Shown here piece by piece: positions 1 through 9,675 of a stretch of DNA of 64,000 bases (positions are counted from its first letter, which is position 1; every line of letters begins with the position of its first letter). The DNA comes from Aquisphaera giovannonii (GTDB lineage: Bacteria > Planctomycetota > Planctomycetia > Isosphaerales > Isosphaeraceae): contig NZ_CP042997.1 in the NCBI RefSeq assembly GCF_008087625.1, forward strand, positions 9,362,001-9,426,000. The letters run 5' to 3'. A model generated the notes under the pieces. It saw only the letters and a program-made list of their open reading frames with translations. It ran no database searches and was not told the origin of the DNA. Both the position numbers and the translations under genes were made by a program.

Positions 1-1
1 G

Positions 2-2503
2 AAGATCCTCTACGAGTGCGCAACCCCGCAGCGGGGCTGGGAGTGGTACCACGTCCGGCGGCTGGCCCACCCGGAGCTGGACTCGTTCACCAACGACCCG
101 GGCCGGTCGCCGCAGGACGTCTGGTGCCTGGCGCTCTCGCCCGACGGGCGGCGGCTGGCCGCGGGCTCCGGGCCGTGGTTCCAGCCGCACGACGGGCCGA
201 CGGCCGCGCTGACGGTCCGCGACCTGGACAGCGGCCGCGAGCTCTTCGCCCGCCGGGGGGCCCCCGGCGCCGTGCAGGCGGTCGCGTTCAGCCCGGACGG
301 CCGCCGGCTGGCCGCGGCCTCGGGCACCAGCGACGGCGCGGTCCGGGGCGTGATCACCTGCCACGACGCGGCGACGGGGCGGGAGCTCTGGTCCGCGGAG
401 GAGCGGGACGCGAACGTCCTGGGCCTGGCGTTCAGCCCCGACGGCAAGGCCGTGGCCGCGGCCTGCGGGGGCTTCAACAACTACGACGCCGTCGGCTACG
501 TCCGGCTCTATGACGCCGCCGCGGGCCGGCCGCGCGCGACGATCGGGGGCGGCCCGGGGGGCGTGCTCGCGGTCGCCTACAGCCCGGACGGGGCCCAGCT
601 CGCGACGGCCAGCCGCGGGGTCGTGGACGTCTGGGACGCGGCCGGGGGCGCCCCGGCGTTCCAGCTCCGCGGCCACAGGGAGTTCGTCTACGGCGTGGCC
701 TTCAGCCCCGACGGCCGCCGGCTCGCGAGCGCCGGCTGGGACCGCACGGTCCGCCTCTGGGACCGCAAGACGGGGGAGCTGGAGCGCACGCTGAGGGGCC
801 ACCGGGGCTTCGTCCGCGGGGTCTCGTTCAGCCCCGACGGCCGCCGGCTGGCCTCCTGTGGCGAGGACCGGAGCGTGCGGATCTGGGACGTGGAGGAGGG
901 CCGCGCGCTGGCGTCCTTCCACGGCCACCAGGGCTTCGTCCACTGCGTGGCGTTCAGCCCCGACGGCATCCGCGCGGCGTCCGGCAGCATGGACGCCACG
1001 GTCCGGATCTGGCCGGCCGCCACGACCGAGCCCCAGGTGACCTTCCGCAACGGCTCCGGCTGGGTCGGCTCGGTCGCCATCCACCCCGGCGGCGGCCGCG
1101 TCGCCACCGCGCACAACGGCGACGTCCGCGTGTGGGACCCGCGCACCGGGGAGGAGCTCTGGCGGGCCCCCGGGCCCCGCGGGCTGCTCGGCCGGGTCGC
1201 CCTGGCGTACACCCCCGACGGCACGCTGCTGGCCGCCCCGGACCCGGCCGGCCGGATCCGCCTCCGCGACGCCGACACCGGGCGTGCCCTCCGCGCCCTG
1301 GAGGACGACGGCGGCCCGATCGTCGCCGCGGCGGCGGCCCCCGGCGGCGGGCTCCTCGCCGGCGCCGGGGACGACGGCGTCGTCCGCGTCTGGGACCTCC
1401 GCGACGGCTCGATCCGGGCCCGGCTCGCGGGCCACGCCGGGGGGGTCAACGCGGTCTGCTTCTCCCCCGACGGCCGCCAACTCGCCTCCGCGAGCGAGGA
1501 CCGGACCGTCAAGCTGTGGGACCTCGACGCCGGGAAGGAGGCCGCCTCGCTGGCCGGGCACGCCACGGGCGTCCGGGGCGTCGCCTTCGCCCCCGACGGC
1601 CTCTCCCTCGCGAGCGTGGGCGGCCAGTACCGCGGCTCGCCCCCCGCCGAGGTCCTCGTCTGGGACCTGCCCGCGACGGGGGGCGGGCCCCGCCGCCGGC
1701 TCGAGGGCCACACCGGCATGGTCCAGGCCGTCGCCTACTCGCCCGACGGCCGCCGCCTGGCGACCGCCAGCGACGACCGGACCGTCCTGCTCTGGGACGC
1801 GGCCAGCGGCGAGGCGCTGTTCACCCTCCGCGGGCACACGTCCGGCGTGGTCAGCCTGGCGATCAGTGTGGACGGCCGGCAGATCGTCAGCGGCGGCATC
1901 GACTGCACGGCCCGCGTCTGGTCCTCGGAGGGCCCGGAGGTCGCCCCGGCGCGGGTCCGCCGCCGGGCCGCGGTGGAGCTCGTGGGCGCGCTCTTCGAGG
2001 AGAAGCTCCTGAAGTCCGAGGTGATCGCGGCGCTGCGGTCGGACCCGCTCCTCGACGGGACGCTGCGGGACGCCGCCCTGGAGGTCGCCGAAGGCCGGGC
2101 CGAGGACGCCCAGGCCCTCCACGAGGCCGCCTGGCTGACCATCGTCCGCCCGTCGAGCCCCCCCGATCAGCAGGCCCGGGCCGTCGCCTTCCTGGAGGCC
2201 GCCGCCCGCCTCGTCGGGGACGACCCGCCACGCCTGGCCGAGTGCCGCGCCGAGCTCGCCCTGGCCTACTGCCGCGCCGACCGCCCCGCCGACGCCCTGG
2301 AGACCCTGGGCCTGGCCCGCACGCCCGCCGCGCCCTCCCCCCTGCGCCTGGCCGTCCTCGCCCTGGCCAGCCAGCGGCTCGGCCGCTTCGCCGACGCCCA
2401 CGCCGCCCTGGCCGAGCTCCGCTCCCTCGTCCGCACCGCCCCCAACCCCGACCCCGCCGCCGCCGGCTTCCTCCGCGAGGCCGAGGAGGCCGTGCACGAG
2501 TAG
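2..2503 (+). CDS. WD40-repeat protein, C-terminal part (probably of a Ser/Thr protein kinase), 5' partial
   Basis: The open frame is already coding at base 2, so the N terminus lies outside the window. The 833 visible residues hold about 13-14 WD40 blades, seen as repeated F-S-P-D-G and V-R-(L/I/V)-W-D motifs from roughly residue 40 to 555. A helical, TPR-like Ala/Leu-rich tail of about 180 residues follows. The first visible residues (K-I-L-Y-E-C ... R-G-W-E-W-Y) resemble the junction between kinase/TM region and propeller in planctomycete kinase-WD40 proteins. That makes a missing upstream kinase domain likely, but this is inference. A WD40 propeller would act as a protein-binding platform. 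The next gene is 295 bp downstream and has its own promoter-like sequence. Confidence 0.85.
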   Translation, partial: KILYECATPQRGWEWYHVRRLAHPELDSFTNDPGRSPQDVWCLALSPDGRRLAAGSGPWFQPHDGPTAALTVRDLDSGRELFARRGAPGAVQAVAFSPDGRRLAAASGTSDGAVRGVITCHDAATGRELWSAEERDANVLGLAFSPDGKAVAAACGGFNNYDAVGYVRLYDAAAGRPRATIGGGPGGVLAVAYSPDGAQLATASRGVVDVWDAAGGAPAFQLRGHREFVYGVAFSPDGRRLASAGWDRTVRLWDRKTGELERTLRGHRGFVRGVSFSPDGRRLASCGEDRSVRIWDVEEGRALASFHGHQGFVHCVAFSPDGIRAASGSMDATVRIWPAATTEPQVTFRNGSGWVGSVAIHPGGGRVATAHNGDVRVWDPRTGEELWRAPGPRGLLGRVALAYTPDGTLLAAPDPAGRIRLRDADTGRALRALEDDGGPIVAAAAAPGGGLLAGAGDDGVVRVWDLRDGSIRARLAGHAGGVNAVCFSPDGRQLASASEDRTVKLWDLDAGKEAASLAGHATGVRGVAFAPDGLSLASVGGQYRGSPPAEVLVWDLPATGGGPRRRLEGHTGMVQAVAYSPDGRRLATASDDRTVLLWDAASGEALFTLRGHTSGVVSLAISVDGRQIVSGGIDCTARVWSSEGPEVAPARVRRRAAVELVGALFEEKLLKSEVIAALRSDPLLDGTLRDAALEVAEGRAEDAQALHEAAWLTIVRPSSPPDQQARAVAFLEAAARLVGDDPPRLAECRAELALAYCRADRPADALETLGLARTPAAPSPLRLAVLALASQRLGRFADAHAALAELRSLVRTAPNPDPAAAGFLREAEEAVHE

Positions 2504-2676
2504 CCCCGCCGGCCGGCCCGCCCAACATCGGGGCCGCCCGTTGGCGCCGCCGGCCCACCTGCCCCCTCGCCGAGACGCCCTGCGGCGCCCCTTGCCCCCG
2601 CCCGGTGCCGGCCCCCGAGTCGTCATCGGCCCGTCGAGGCCGGTGCAGAAAATTGCGGGCGCGGCCGTATTCCTAC

Positions 2677-2706
2677 TTGAAGCTCAAGCCGGGCTCGACC
2701 TAGTAT
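2677..2706 (+). promoter_or_regulatory. Candidate sigma-70 promoter upstream of a small secreted protein
   Basis: TTGAAG and TAGTAT hexamers are separated by 18 bp, in a locally AT-richer stretch about 95 bp before the ATG at 2799. Pattern only. Confidence 0.35.
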
Positions 2707-2798
2707 TTCTTACCCATCTCACGCATCCGAAACATTGTAGACGGTATCCGTCCGTTACACATCGCCATCCCTCGGTTTCGCTCCCGGAGGACTGCACG

Positions 2799-3314
2799 AT
2801 GACGACCACGATCGTATCCCAGGTTGCGTTCGCTATCACCGCGGTGCTCTTCGTCGTCGAACATCCGCAGGATGCCGGACGGGTTCGGCAAGACGCGCGG
2901 GCATCGGTCCCAAGAATCACCAAGCGTCCGGTGATCCAGGCCCCCGGGAACGACGTCAAGAAGATCATCCGGATCGAGGGTGAGAATCTGGGCAACTGCG
3001 CTTTTGCCATCGTCACGTTCCGAAACAAATCCACGAACAGGCCGACGTTTGCTGCCTTCGAGGCCAAGCACGACGGACAGGACGTGGTCCTCGCCACCAT
3101 CTCCGATGACAAGCCCAGGTTGCCGGTCAGGTTCTTTGAAGACCGACAGGTTCGGATGACGCCAGAGCAGGAGGACGAGCCCACCGCGGTCTGGCTCCTC
3201 GACGCCGAGGGCAAGGCTCTCGCGGTCTCCACGGGGCCGGGCGACGTGGGCACGACGATCCCCCCTTCTCGCCAGGAACCGCTGCCTCCTCCAAAGAATC
3301 CTTACAAGTCGTAG
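2799..3314 (+). CDS. Small hypothetical protein with N-terminal hydrophobic segment
   Basis: 171 residues. The ATG at 2799 was chosen over upstream in-frame starts because GGAGG sits 8 bp before it. Residues about 5-20 (V-S-Q-V-A-F-A-I-T-A-V-L-F-V-V) form a hydrophobic segment that may be a signal peptide or anchor. The rest is a mixed alpha/beta sequence of about 120 residues ending in a Pro-rich tail (P-L-P-P-P-K-N-P). No known family was recognised. Codon use is visibly less GC-biased than in the flanking genes (TTT, GTT, CGA and ATC are common), which could mean a recent arrival. It lies between two signalling genes but shares no operon with them, since the next gene is on the opposite strand. 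Confidence 0.65.
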   Translation: MTTTIVSQVAFAITAVLFVVEHPQDAGRVRQDARASVPRITKRPVIQAPGNDVKKIIRIEGENLGNCAFAIVTFRNKSTNRPTFAAFEAKHDGQDVVLATISDDKPRLPVRFFEDRQVRMTPEQEDEPTAVWLLDAEGKALAVSTGPGDVGTTIPPSRQEPLPPPKNPYKS

Positions 3315-3413
3315 CTCATCGGACCGGGGCCCGCGGGGAGTCGTCCCGGACTTCGTCGCCTCGCCGGTGTAGCCGACCAAGGGGCGCCGCCGATCTCGTT
3401 CGACCACACTCCG

Positions 3414-6401
3414 TCATGGCGTGCCGCTGCGATCAAGCCCCCGCTTCCACGACGAATACGTGTCGACCAACTCTCGATCCCGGGGATGTATCTCGTCGTC
3501 GCCTCCCGGAAGTTCCGCGATCGCGCGATCAATCCATTTCCGTGCACCGGGCACGTCACCTTGGCCCCTCGCGAGCCTGGCGAGGATGAAGTAAGACCGA
3601 CTGGACTCGCGTCGGGCGCGCAATCGCGTGTCGACCAATCCGTCGGATTCCTTGAGGAGCGGCGCCACCACGGTTAGCGCGGTCATGACCTCCTTGTCGG
3701 TGCCGTCGTGCTCCTTTCGGCCGAGCCGGCATTCCGCCCTGTCATTCAGGGTCGCGGCCAGGGCGAGGGCGTATCCTTCGTGCCAGGGGGAGTGCTCAAC
3801 GAGGCCGGTGAGGAGGGAGAAGGCCTCCCGGAAATCGGCTTCGGGCTCATCTCGAGGTGCGCCCGATGAGCCACCCAGCCGGGCTCGCGCATGCAGCATC
3901 TCGGCGAGGAAGTACCTGGCATCGATATTCGACTGAGGGGGCGCGTCCAACTTCCTCAGCTCGGGGATCATCTCGTCGATTTCCCGAGCCAGCCGGGGAG
4001 GGGGCTCTGCTGCCCTGGTGGTGTTGGCCATTCCCAGGATGACCAGGGATCGAAGGACCCAGTCCTCGTTGCCTCGCGGCCGAGATTTCGCCAGGAGCGC
4101 CTCCGCCTGGCTGTAGGTGTCAAGGGCGACGGCCTGAGAGTCGGATTCCTCCTGCAGGGCGCCGAGATAGACCCGGAAACCCGCCTCGTTGCGGGCCATG
4201 GTTTCCCGATCGATCGGTGTTCGCCGGAGGACCTCGAGGAACTCCTTCGCCCCATCGAGCAGGGATTTGGCCTCGCGAATCCGTCCTGCCATCCTGAGCG
4301 TCTCGGCCCTCTCGCACAGCAAGAACAGTTTCTGGGAGTCGAGTTGGAGGTGCTGCTCCGGAGAGGCTGTCGGCCACATCTGGTCGAGGAGATCCATCGA
4401 CCGCGTGTATTGGCCGAGCGCTCCGTCGAGGTCTCGGCTCACCCGCAGGAGGTTCCCGGCCTTCCGATGGACGTCGGCGACGTCGAGCGTCATCCGGTGG
4501 ACGTCGGCGACGGGCAGCGTCACCTGCGGATCGTTCCGCACCCCCTTGAGCACCGCATCCGCCTGGTCGGCGTAGAGGAGAGCCATCCGCTTCTGCAAGT
4601 CCCTCGCCTGGGGTATCCTCGGGACCTCCGCCCCCGCGAGGGTGTCCATCGCCGTGAATACGGAGGCGAGGAGCAGATTCGAGTACAGGACCTTCAAGGT
4701 CCGCTCCCTCAAGAGGCTCCGGTAGAGGCCGCCCGCCGCGAGGGCCAGGATGAGCCCGGCGACCATCGCCGTGGCGAGGACGCGGTGGCGGCGGGCGAGC
4801 CGGGAGAGCCTTGCCGCGACGGGGTCGTGGGCGGACACGCGTTCGCCCGCCAGCCAGCTCTCCACGTCGTCCGCCAGCTCCTTCGGCGAGGGATAGCGCC
4901 GGGCCGGCTCCGGAGCCATCGCCTTGAGGCAGATCGCCTCGAGGGCCCGCGGGACCTTCGGATTCACGCGGCGAGGCGGGGGATAATCGGCCCGCCGCAC
5001 CCGCTCGAGCGTCTCGCCCGGCCCGGCGAGCCGGTCCGCGGCCCGGGGATACGGGGCCGAGCCCGTGAGCGCATGATAGAGCGTCGCCCCCAGCCCGAAG
5101 ATGTCGCTCTGCCTGGACGGCCGGCCCGCGGCCTGTTCCGGCGCCATGTACTGGAGCGTGCCCTGCACGGCCCCGTTCGCCAGGGGGACGGTGCCCTCGC
5201 CGGACCAGACCCCATCCGGGCCATCGGCATCATCCGGGCCGCGGTCCAGCAGGGTGGCCAGGCCCCAGTCGGCGACCAGCGTCTCGCCATACTTGTAGTG
5301 ATCGCGGAGCAGGATGTTGTGCGGCTTGAGGTCGCGGTGCAGGACGCCCCGGCTGTGCGCATAGTCGACCGCGCGGCAGGCGGCGACGAACTGGCCCAGC
5401 AGGGTGCGCACGGCGAGGTTCCGCTCGGCCTGCGAGCGCGGCCGCGCGTCGGCGGCGTGGAAGGCCCGGATCTCGTCGAGCATCGTCGGGCCGTCGATGT
5501 ACCTCATGACGTAGTAGGGCCGGCCGTCCTCGAGCCTGCCCCTCGCGTAGGCCGGCACGATCGACGGGTGTTCCAGCCGGCCGGTGATCTTCGCCTCCAC
5601 GTCGAGCCGCGCCCACAGGTCCGGGTCGGGGGGGAGGCCCGGCCGGACCTGCTTCATGGCCACGATGCGGCCGAATTGCTCGTCGCGGGCCTTGAAGACC
5701 GCCCCCTGCCCCCCCTCGCGGGGCTGAGGATCGATGATCCGGAACCGCCCGTCCGAGGCCGCCCGCTCCCCCTCGCTCGTCCGGAGGGCGGACAGGGCGC
5801 CGCGGAGCTCGGGATCGTCGATCGCCCGGAGCGTCGCCCGGACCGGGGCGGGCAGGCCGATCGCGGTGAGGCCCCGGAGCGGGTCGCCATCGTGCAGCGC
5901 CAGGTGCTCGACGAAGACCCGGTCCAGGAGGTCGAGCCCCTCCGGGCTGATCGCCCGCCGGCCCAGCAGGAGGTGGCCGATCGGCCGCCGCTTCGCGGAG
6001 ACCCACTCGAGGAGCGCGGACTCCAGGTCGACCTGCGACACCAGGCCCAGGCCGGACGCGAGTGCGCCGAAGAGCAGCGCGTGGCGCGGGTCGGGCATGG
6101 CGCCGAACGCCGCACGCACCGCCGCCTCGTGAGTCGGGAAGCGATCGAGGTACTCCCGCTCCCTCGGGGTGTCGCCGCGGCGGCGGCGGTAGCTCAGCTC
6201 CAGGGCCAGCAGGTCGCCGAGCAGCGCGGCCCTGTCGGCCTCGGGCACCTCCGCGAGCAGGTCCTCGATCCGCGGGGACCTCCCTTCCTGCAGCGACTTC
6301 TCGAATCGATCGTAGATCGTATCGTCCCCGCTCCCTCGCGGGGATGCGGCCCCGCGATCGTCGTCGGTCGGCTCGGGGTCTTCTCTTCCCGTGGATTCCA
6401 T
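3414..6401 (-). CDS. Membrane-anchored Ser/Thr protein kinase with C-terminal helical (TPR-like) region
   Basis: 995 residues. The ATG at 6401 has a G-rich ribosome site and lies 14 bp after the stop of the ECF sigma gene, so the two form an operon. An N-terminal region of about 215 residues precedes a PknB-type kinase domain at about 217-500. That domain has a G-G-Q-G-A-V loop, the catalytic H-R-D-L-K-P-H-N, and A-D-W-G-L-A in place of the usual D-F-G, a variant common in planctomycete kinases. One hydrophobic helix at about 540-560 should anchor the kinase in the membrane, with the roughly 430-residue C-terminal helical region on the far side, probably as sensor or docking domain. Intact catalytic residues suggest an active kinase. 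By family precedent it may regulate the partner sigma factor; this is inferred from the operon only. Confidence 0.9.
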   Translation of the reverse strand: MESTGREDPEPTDDDRGAASPRGSGDDTIYDRFEKSLQEGRSPRIEDLLAEVPEADRAALLGDLLALELSYRRRRGDTPREREYLDRFPTHEAAVRAAFGAMPDPRHALLFGALASGLGLVSQVDLESALLEWVSAKRRPIGHLLLGRRAISPEGLDLLDRVFVEHLALHDGDPLRGLTAIGLPAPVRATLRAIDDPELRGALSALRTSEGERAASDGRFRIIDPQPREGGQGAVFKARDEQFGRIVAMKQVRPGLPPDPDLWARLDVEAKITGRLEHPSIVPAYARGRLEDGRPYYVMRYIDGPTMLDEIRAFHAADARPRSQAERNLAVRTLLGQFVAACRAVDYAHSRGVLHRDLKPHNILLRDHYKYGETLVADWGLATLLDRGPDDADGPDGVWSGEGTVPLANGAVQGTLQYMAPEQAAGRPSRQSDIFGLGATLYHALTGSAPYPRAADRLAGPGETLERVRRADYPPPRRVNPKVPRALEAICLKAMAPEPARRYPSPKELADDVESWLAGERVSAHDPVAARLSRLARRHRVLATAMVAGLILALAAGGLYRSLLRERTLKVLYSNLLLASVFTAMDTLAGAEVPRIPQARDLQKRMALLYADQADAVLKGVRNDPQVTLPVADVHRMTLDVADVHRKAGNLLRVSRDLDGALGQYTRSMDLLDQMWPTASPEQHLQLDSQKLFLLCERAETLRMAGRIREAKSLLDGAKEFLEVLRRTPIDRETMARNEAGFRVYLGALQEESDSQAVALDTYSQAEALLAKSRPRGNEDWVLRSLVILGMANTTRAAEPPPRLAREIDEMIPELRKLDAPPQSNIDARYFLAEMLHARARLGGSSGAPRDEPEADFREAFSLLTGLVEHSPWHEGYALALAATLNDRAECRLGRKEHDGTDKEVMTALTVVAPLLKESDGLVDTRLRARRESSRSYFILARLARGQGDVPGARKWIDRAIAELPGGDDEIHPRDRELVDTYSSWKRGLDRSGTP

Positions 6402-6415
6402 GGGGGCCCCCCGCT

Positions 6416-6988
6416 TCACGCGACGTTCTCGGATGCCATCCAGGCCTCGCGGATCTTCCGCAGGTCCCTCTCCACGGTGGCCTCGGAGATCGACAGCTCG
6501 CGCGAGATCTCGTTGTTGCGGAAGCCCTCGAGCCTGAGCCGGGCGACGCGTCGCCGGCGTTCGTCGAGCCCCTCGATCAGCTCGCCCCAGATGGCATCGA
6601 CGACCGCCGGGTCCGGCACCGAGCCGAGGACGGCTTCGAGGTCCTCCGGGGCCATGTCGCCCAGGTCGGAGAAGTTCACCTCCGCACGCCTCCTCATGCG
6701 TCTCATCCGCTTGATCACCTTCCGGATCGTCAGGACGAGGAGCAGCCCCCAGAGGCATTCGCGGTCACCCAGGTCGGGGAAGTGGCCGTCCCGGGCGCGG
6801 CAGACGAACGTGGCCATGGCGCTCCCCGCGGCGCTCTCCGCGTCCAGCGATACGTGCCTCGAACGCATGTAACCGGACGCCACGCCGACCATTCGCCCGA
6901 AATAGGCGTCCCAGAGGGCCTGGGCCGCCGCGGCGTCCCGGCTCCTGAGGTCATGGAGCAATCGGGTCAAGGACGGATCGGCATCCAT
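6416..6988 (-). CDS. ECF-type RNA polymerase sigma factor
   Basis: 190 residues, typical ECF length. The region-2-like part holds A-L-W-D-A-Y-F and a helix-rich core. The region-4 helix-turn-helix is clear near residues 150-180 (A-R-L-R-L-E-G-F, then E-I-S-R-E-L-S-I-S-E-A-T-V). The protein resembles the planctomycete-expanded Sigma70_ECF family, whose members are often paired with a Ser/Thr kinase, as here. It is first in the operon and probably directs polymerase to a small regulon under kinase control. No anti-sigma factor is visible next to it. Confidence 0.9.
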   Translation of the reverse strand: MDADPSLTRLLHDLRSRDAAAAQALWDAYFGRMVGVASGYMRSRHVSLDAESAAGSAMATFVCRARDGHFPDLGDRECLWGLLLVLTIRKVIKRMRRMRRRAEVNFSDLGDMAPEDLEAVLGSVPDPAVVDAIWGELIEGLDERRRRVARLRLEGFRNNEISRELSISEATVERDLRKIREAWMASENVA

Positions 6989-7300
6989 GGTCTACCCCGA
7001 TGACGCGTGTTCATCCCTCAGGCCGCGAAAGGATATTACGGAAATGCGACGGGATTCTATCCCGTTGCGGGCGTCGAATTCCAGCGTCCGATGCAAGGCA
7101 CGCGTCGATCGCCGTCCCCGGCGGATGCCCGGCCCGCCGGCCCCGCCCGCGGCAGGCCCGTGGATCCCGCGCAGGAATTCCTCCGATTCGGTGAGGGATC
7201 GCGGCCGGCCGCGGCCATCTGACTGATGGCGGGACCTGGCGGCGAGCGTCGCCGTGCCTTCGCACCCGCCCGATCGGCCAACCACGGGAGGTATGCTTCG
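6989..7300. other. Intergenic, divergent promoter region
   Basis: 312 bp between the divergently transcribed ECF sigma gene and a secreted-protein gene. No conserved ORF was recognised. It must hold both promoters, but no unambiguous -35/-10 pair could be chosen. Confidence 0.5.
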
Positions 7301-8560
7301 ATGTGCCGTACGACGCGGGCAAGTTCGACGATCGAGCGTCAGCCTCGGACGAAGTCCTGGCGAGTCGGGTCCCCGGTCGAGCGTGGACGGATCGCGCTCG
7401 CGATCCTCGCGGCGTGGTGGGTCTTGACCACGCCGATCGAGTGCCACGCCTATGGCCCGGACGGCCCGGGCTCATCGAATCGTGGCGGACCTTCCCCTCC
7501 CCGGATCCGGGTAGGCTGGACCGGGTGGGGATGGGGATGGCCCGGGTGGGGATGGGGATGGCCCGGGTGGGGGTGGGGCGGGCCGGGGCGGGGGCCGTGG
7601 ACGGCCGAGACGCCGGAAAGCGCGGCGTTGCACGGGCTCGGCGACGCCGCGTCCGGCTTCGGCGACTGGGCCAGGGGGACGGGGAGCTTCCTCCACGATC
7701 TCGCCCTCGCAACCTCCATCCAGGCGGAGACGGCGATCCGCGTCAACCAGTACCAATGGGGCTGCTACCTCGAGACGGCACGCAGGCACCGGGAGGATCT
7801 GGCACGCCGGAAGTGGAGCCGCGATTGCGCCCGGCTCCGGATCGACGAGCGGCTCCTGTACCATCCCGAGCCGCGTGACATCGAGTCGGGGGACGCCCCC
7901 AACGCCCTGATCCGGTACCTCTCCGGCCCGGACGTCAGCCCCTCGGCCCTCCGTGCCCTCGGGCTGCCCATGCCGCGCTCGACCTGCGACCGGCTCCCGT
8001 TCGTCCTGAATCGGGGTGGCAACCTCATCATCGCCCCCTGCCGCCTGCGGGTGGGGCCTCGCTGGCCCGACCTCCTGCGCGATCCCAGCTTCGACCGGCA
8101 ACGTCGGAGCGTCGAGCTCCTGGTCGACGACTGCCTGGCCAGGGCGACCAGGGGGGCGTCCCTGGCGGCCCCGAGCTCGGCCCTCGATCGCGCCCTCGCC
8201 GCCCTGCGGGATCGCATCGATCGGCGCCTCGCCCCCGAGGCATCCCCGGAGCGGGCCCAGGCGAGGGCGTTCCTGGACCGGCTCGCCGCCTCGGCCCGGA
8301 TGCTCCACGATCCGGCCGCGACGCAGGTCCTCCGCCAGCTGAGGAGCCACCCCCCGGCGACGGTGGCCGAGGCCGTGGTGCAGATGACGCGGCTCCACCT
8401 CCAGCTCCCGCCCGCCGCAAGCCCGGAGGAGGCGGACCTCTACGGCGAATTCCATCGCATGCTCCTCGAGCAGCGGGACCGCCTCGTCACCGCTCGCGTC
8501 GCGCCCGCCGAGGCTCCGGCCCCGGTCGTCTCGATGGCGGGGCGGGCGCGGCGCCCCTGA
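7301..8560 (+). CDS. Secreted hypothetical protein with Trp/Gly-rich N-terminal repeat
   Basis: 419 residues. The start at 7301 is supported by GGGAGG 10 bp upstream and by the signal-peptide-like segment it creates (basic residues, then I-A-L-A-I-L-A-A-W-W-V-L-T, with a probable cleavage after C-H-A). The mature N terminus carries three W-P-G-W-G-W-G-type heptads encoded by a tandem DNA repeat. A helical, charged domain of about 330 residues follows. No known family was recognised. The Trp/Gly run could form a flexible aromatic surface segment. It precedes a STAS gene by 86 bp on the same strand and may be co-transcribed with it. Confidence 0.75.
   Translation: MCRTTRASSTIERQPRTKSWRVGSPVERGRIALAILAAWWVLTTPIECHAYGPDGPGSSNRGGPSPPRIRVGWTGWGWGWPGWGWGWPGWGWGGPGRGPWTAETPESAALHGLGDAASGFGDWARGTGSFLHDLALATSIQAETAIRVNQYQWGCYLETARRHREDLARRKWSRDCARLRIDERLLYHPEPRDIESGDAPNALIRYLSGPDVSPSALRALGLPMPRSTCDRLPFVLNRGGNLIIAPCRLRVGPRWPDLLRDPSFDRQRRSVELLVDDCLARATRGASLAAPSSALDRALAALRDRIDRRLAPEASPERAQARAFLDRLAASARMLHDPAATQVLRQLRSHPPATVAEAVVQMTRLHLQLPPAASPEEADLYGEFHRMLLEQRDRLVTARVAPAEAPAPVVSMAGRARRP
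7521..7583 (+). repeat. Tandem 21-bp repeat, three copies, in coding sequence
   Basis: Two identical 21-bp units and a third degenerate one encode the Trp/Gly heptads. In-frame units mean copy-number change would lengthen the protein without a frameshift. Confidence 0.85.
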
Positions 8561-8646
8561 CGCGACGCCGCGGGCGGACTCCCGCCCTCCGGGCCCACCG
8601 CATTCCCCGACGCCCTCCATCCCGTGACCGACCTGGAGAGTTGACG

Positions 8647-9111
8647 ATGTGGTTCATGCCAGCAAGTGTGACGAATCGACCCGAGGCCATCGATGAGGCC
8701 GCTCCACGGCCGGAGTTCCTCGCCCCGGCGTCCGCCCCCACGCCCCCGGCACTGCGACCCGGCCCATGCTTCCGCACCCGGCTCGTCGAGCGGACCATCA
8801 TCGTCCGCCTCGACCCGGAGTTGCATCTCGGAGACGGGGCCGCCGAGGAGGCCAGGAAGGAGATGATGTCCCTCCTCCGCGACCAGGGGGCCGTCCGGAT
8901 CCTGCTCAACTTCGGGGGGGTGCGATACCTCTCGAGCGAGATGCTGGGGGTCCTCTCCCACTCCTGCCGCGAAGTCCTCGACCGGGGAGGCCATGTGCTG
9001 GCCTGCGGCCTCGATCCGCTGATGCGGGATGTCCTCCACCTCACGGGCCTGGTGCAGTCCCTCGAGATCTGCTCCGACGAGGCGGAGGCACTCGGCCTCT
9101 TGCTCCATTGA
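8647..9111 (+). CDS. STAS-domain protein (anti-sigma-factor antagonist-like)
   Basis: 154 residues. The ATG at 8647 has GGAGAG 6 bp upstream. After about 45 disordered Pro/Ala-rich residues comes a STAS fold: T-I-I-V-R-L-D, then V-R-I-L-L-N-F-G-G-V-R-Y-L-S-S-E-M-L-G, then G-H-V-L-A-C-G-L. The S-S-E-M-L-G segment is where SpoIIAA-type proteins carry the phosphorylatable serine (D-S-x-G type), so control by a kinase/phosphatase is plausible. A matching RsbW-like kinase is not in the window. The Pro-rich N-terminal extension is longer than in classical 110-residue antagonists. The other start, TTG at 8641, would add only two residues. Confidence 0.85.
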   Translation: MWFMPASVTNRPEAIDEAAPRPEFLAPASAPTPPALRPGPCFRTRLVERTIIVRLDPELHLGDGAAEEARKEMMSLLRDQGAVRILLNFGGVRYLSSEMLGVLSHSCREVLDRGGHVLACGLDPLMRDVLHLTGLVQSLEICSDEAEALGLLLH

Positions 9112-9675
9112 ATGGCCGGTCGGCGGGGGGGGCGTCGCGGGGAAACCTCCGGCGCCCGGGCCCTCGCCGAGAGAGATTTGACGCGCCTTCGATCCCGGGC
9201 CCATCCCGTGCAGCGACCCTCGCCAACCCGCGGCGGGCCGGCCCCTCGCGATGGTCGCCCGCCGCGGCGGCGTTCGCGCCGTGGACGCGGCCGGCTCGGC
9301 ATGCTGGCCCATGCCCCGTCCGAGCCGCCGGGCTCATCATGAAGAGGATCTCATGACCAGGGGCCACCCACGCCGGAGGGTCGGGCCAGGATGGGCCCGG
9401 ACTGGCCGTCGCCTCGGAGGCACGAGTCGATCGCCGCGGAGCGTGGGGCTCGCGCCGTGGTCGCTCGATCCGATGGCCCTCACCGCGGCGCCTTCCCGAA
9501 CGCCGGTGCCATGGCTTGCCGGGGCATCGGGTTGCTGCGGGCGCAGCCCATCCTGCGCGTGAGCGGATGGCCCGACCGGCTACCGGGCTGACGATCGCGG
9601 GCATCCGCGAACGCAGCATCGTGCCACGGGAGTCGCGGCATGGTTCGACGCGGAGATTCGTCGAGGCGGATCGCC
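9112..9675. other. Intergenic region without recognisable gene
   Basis: 564 bp between a plus-strand STAS gene and a convergent lipoprotein gene. Several reading frames are open on both strands, but none has a ribosome site, GC3-consistent codon use or a recognisable family. No repeat or terminator hairpin stands out. Confidence 0.5.

Noticed and set aside
3891-6872. Very long plus-strand ORF opposite the first kinase gene
   Set aside because: Its product is Arg/Gly/Pro/Asp low-complexity without motifs, while the minus strand encodes a full kinase and sigma factor. It is a by-product of third-position GC bias.
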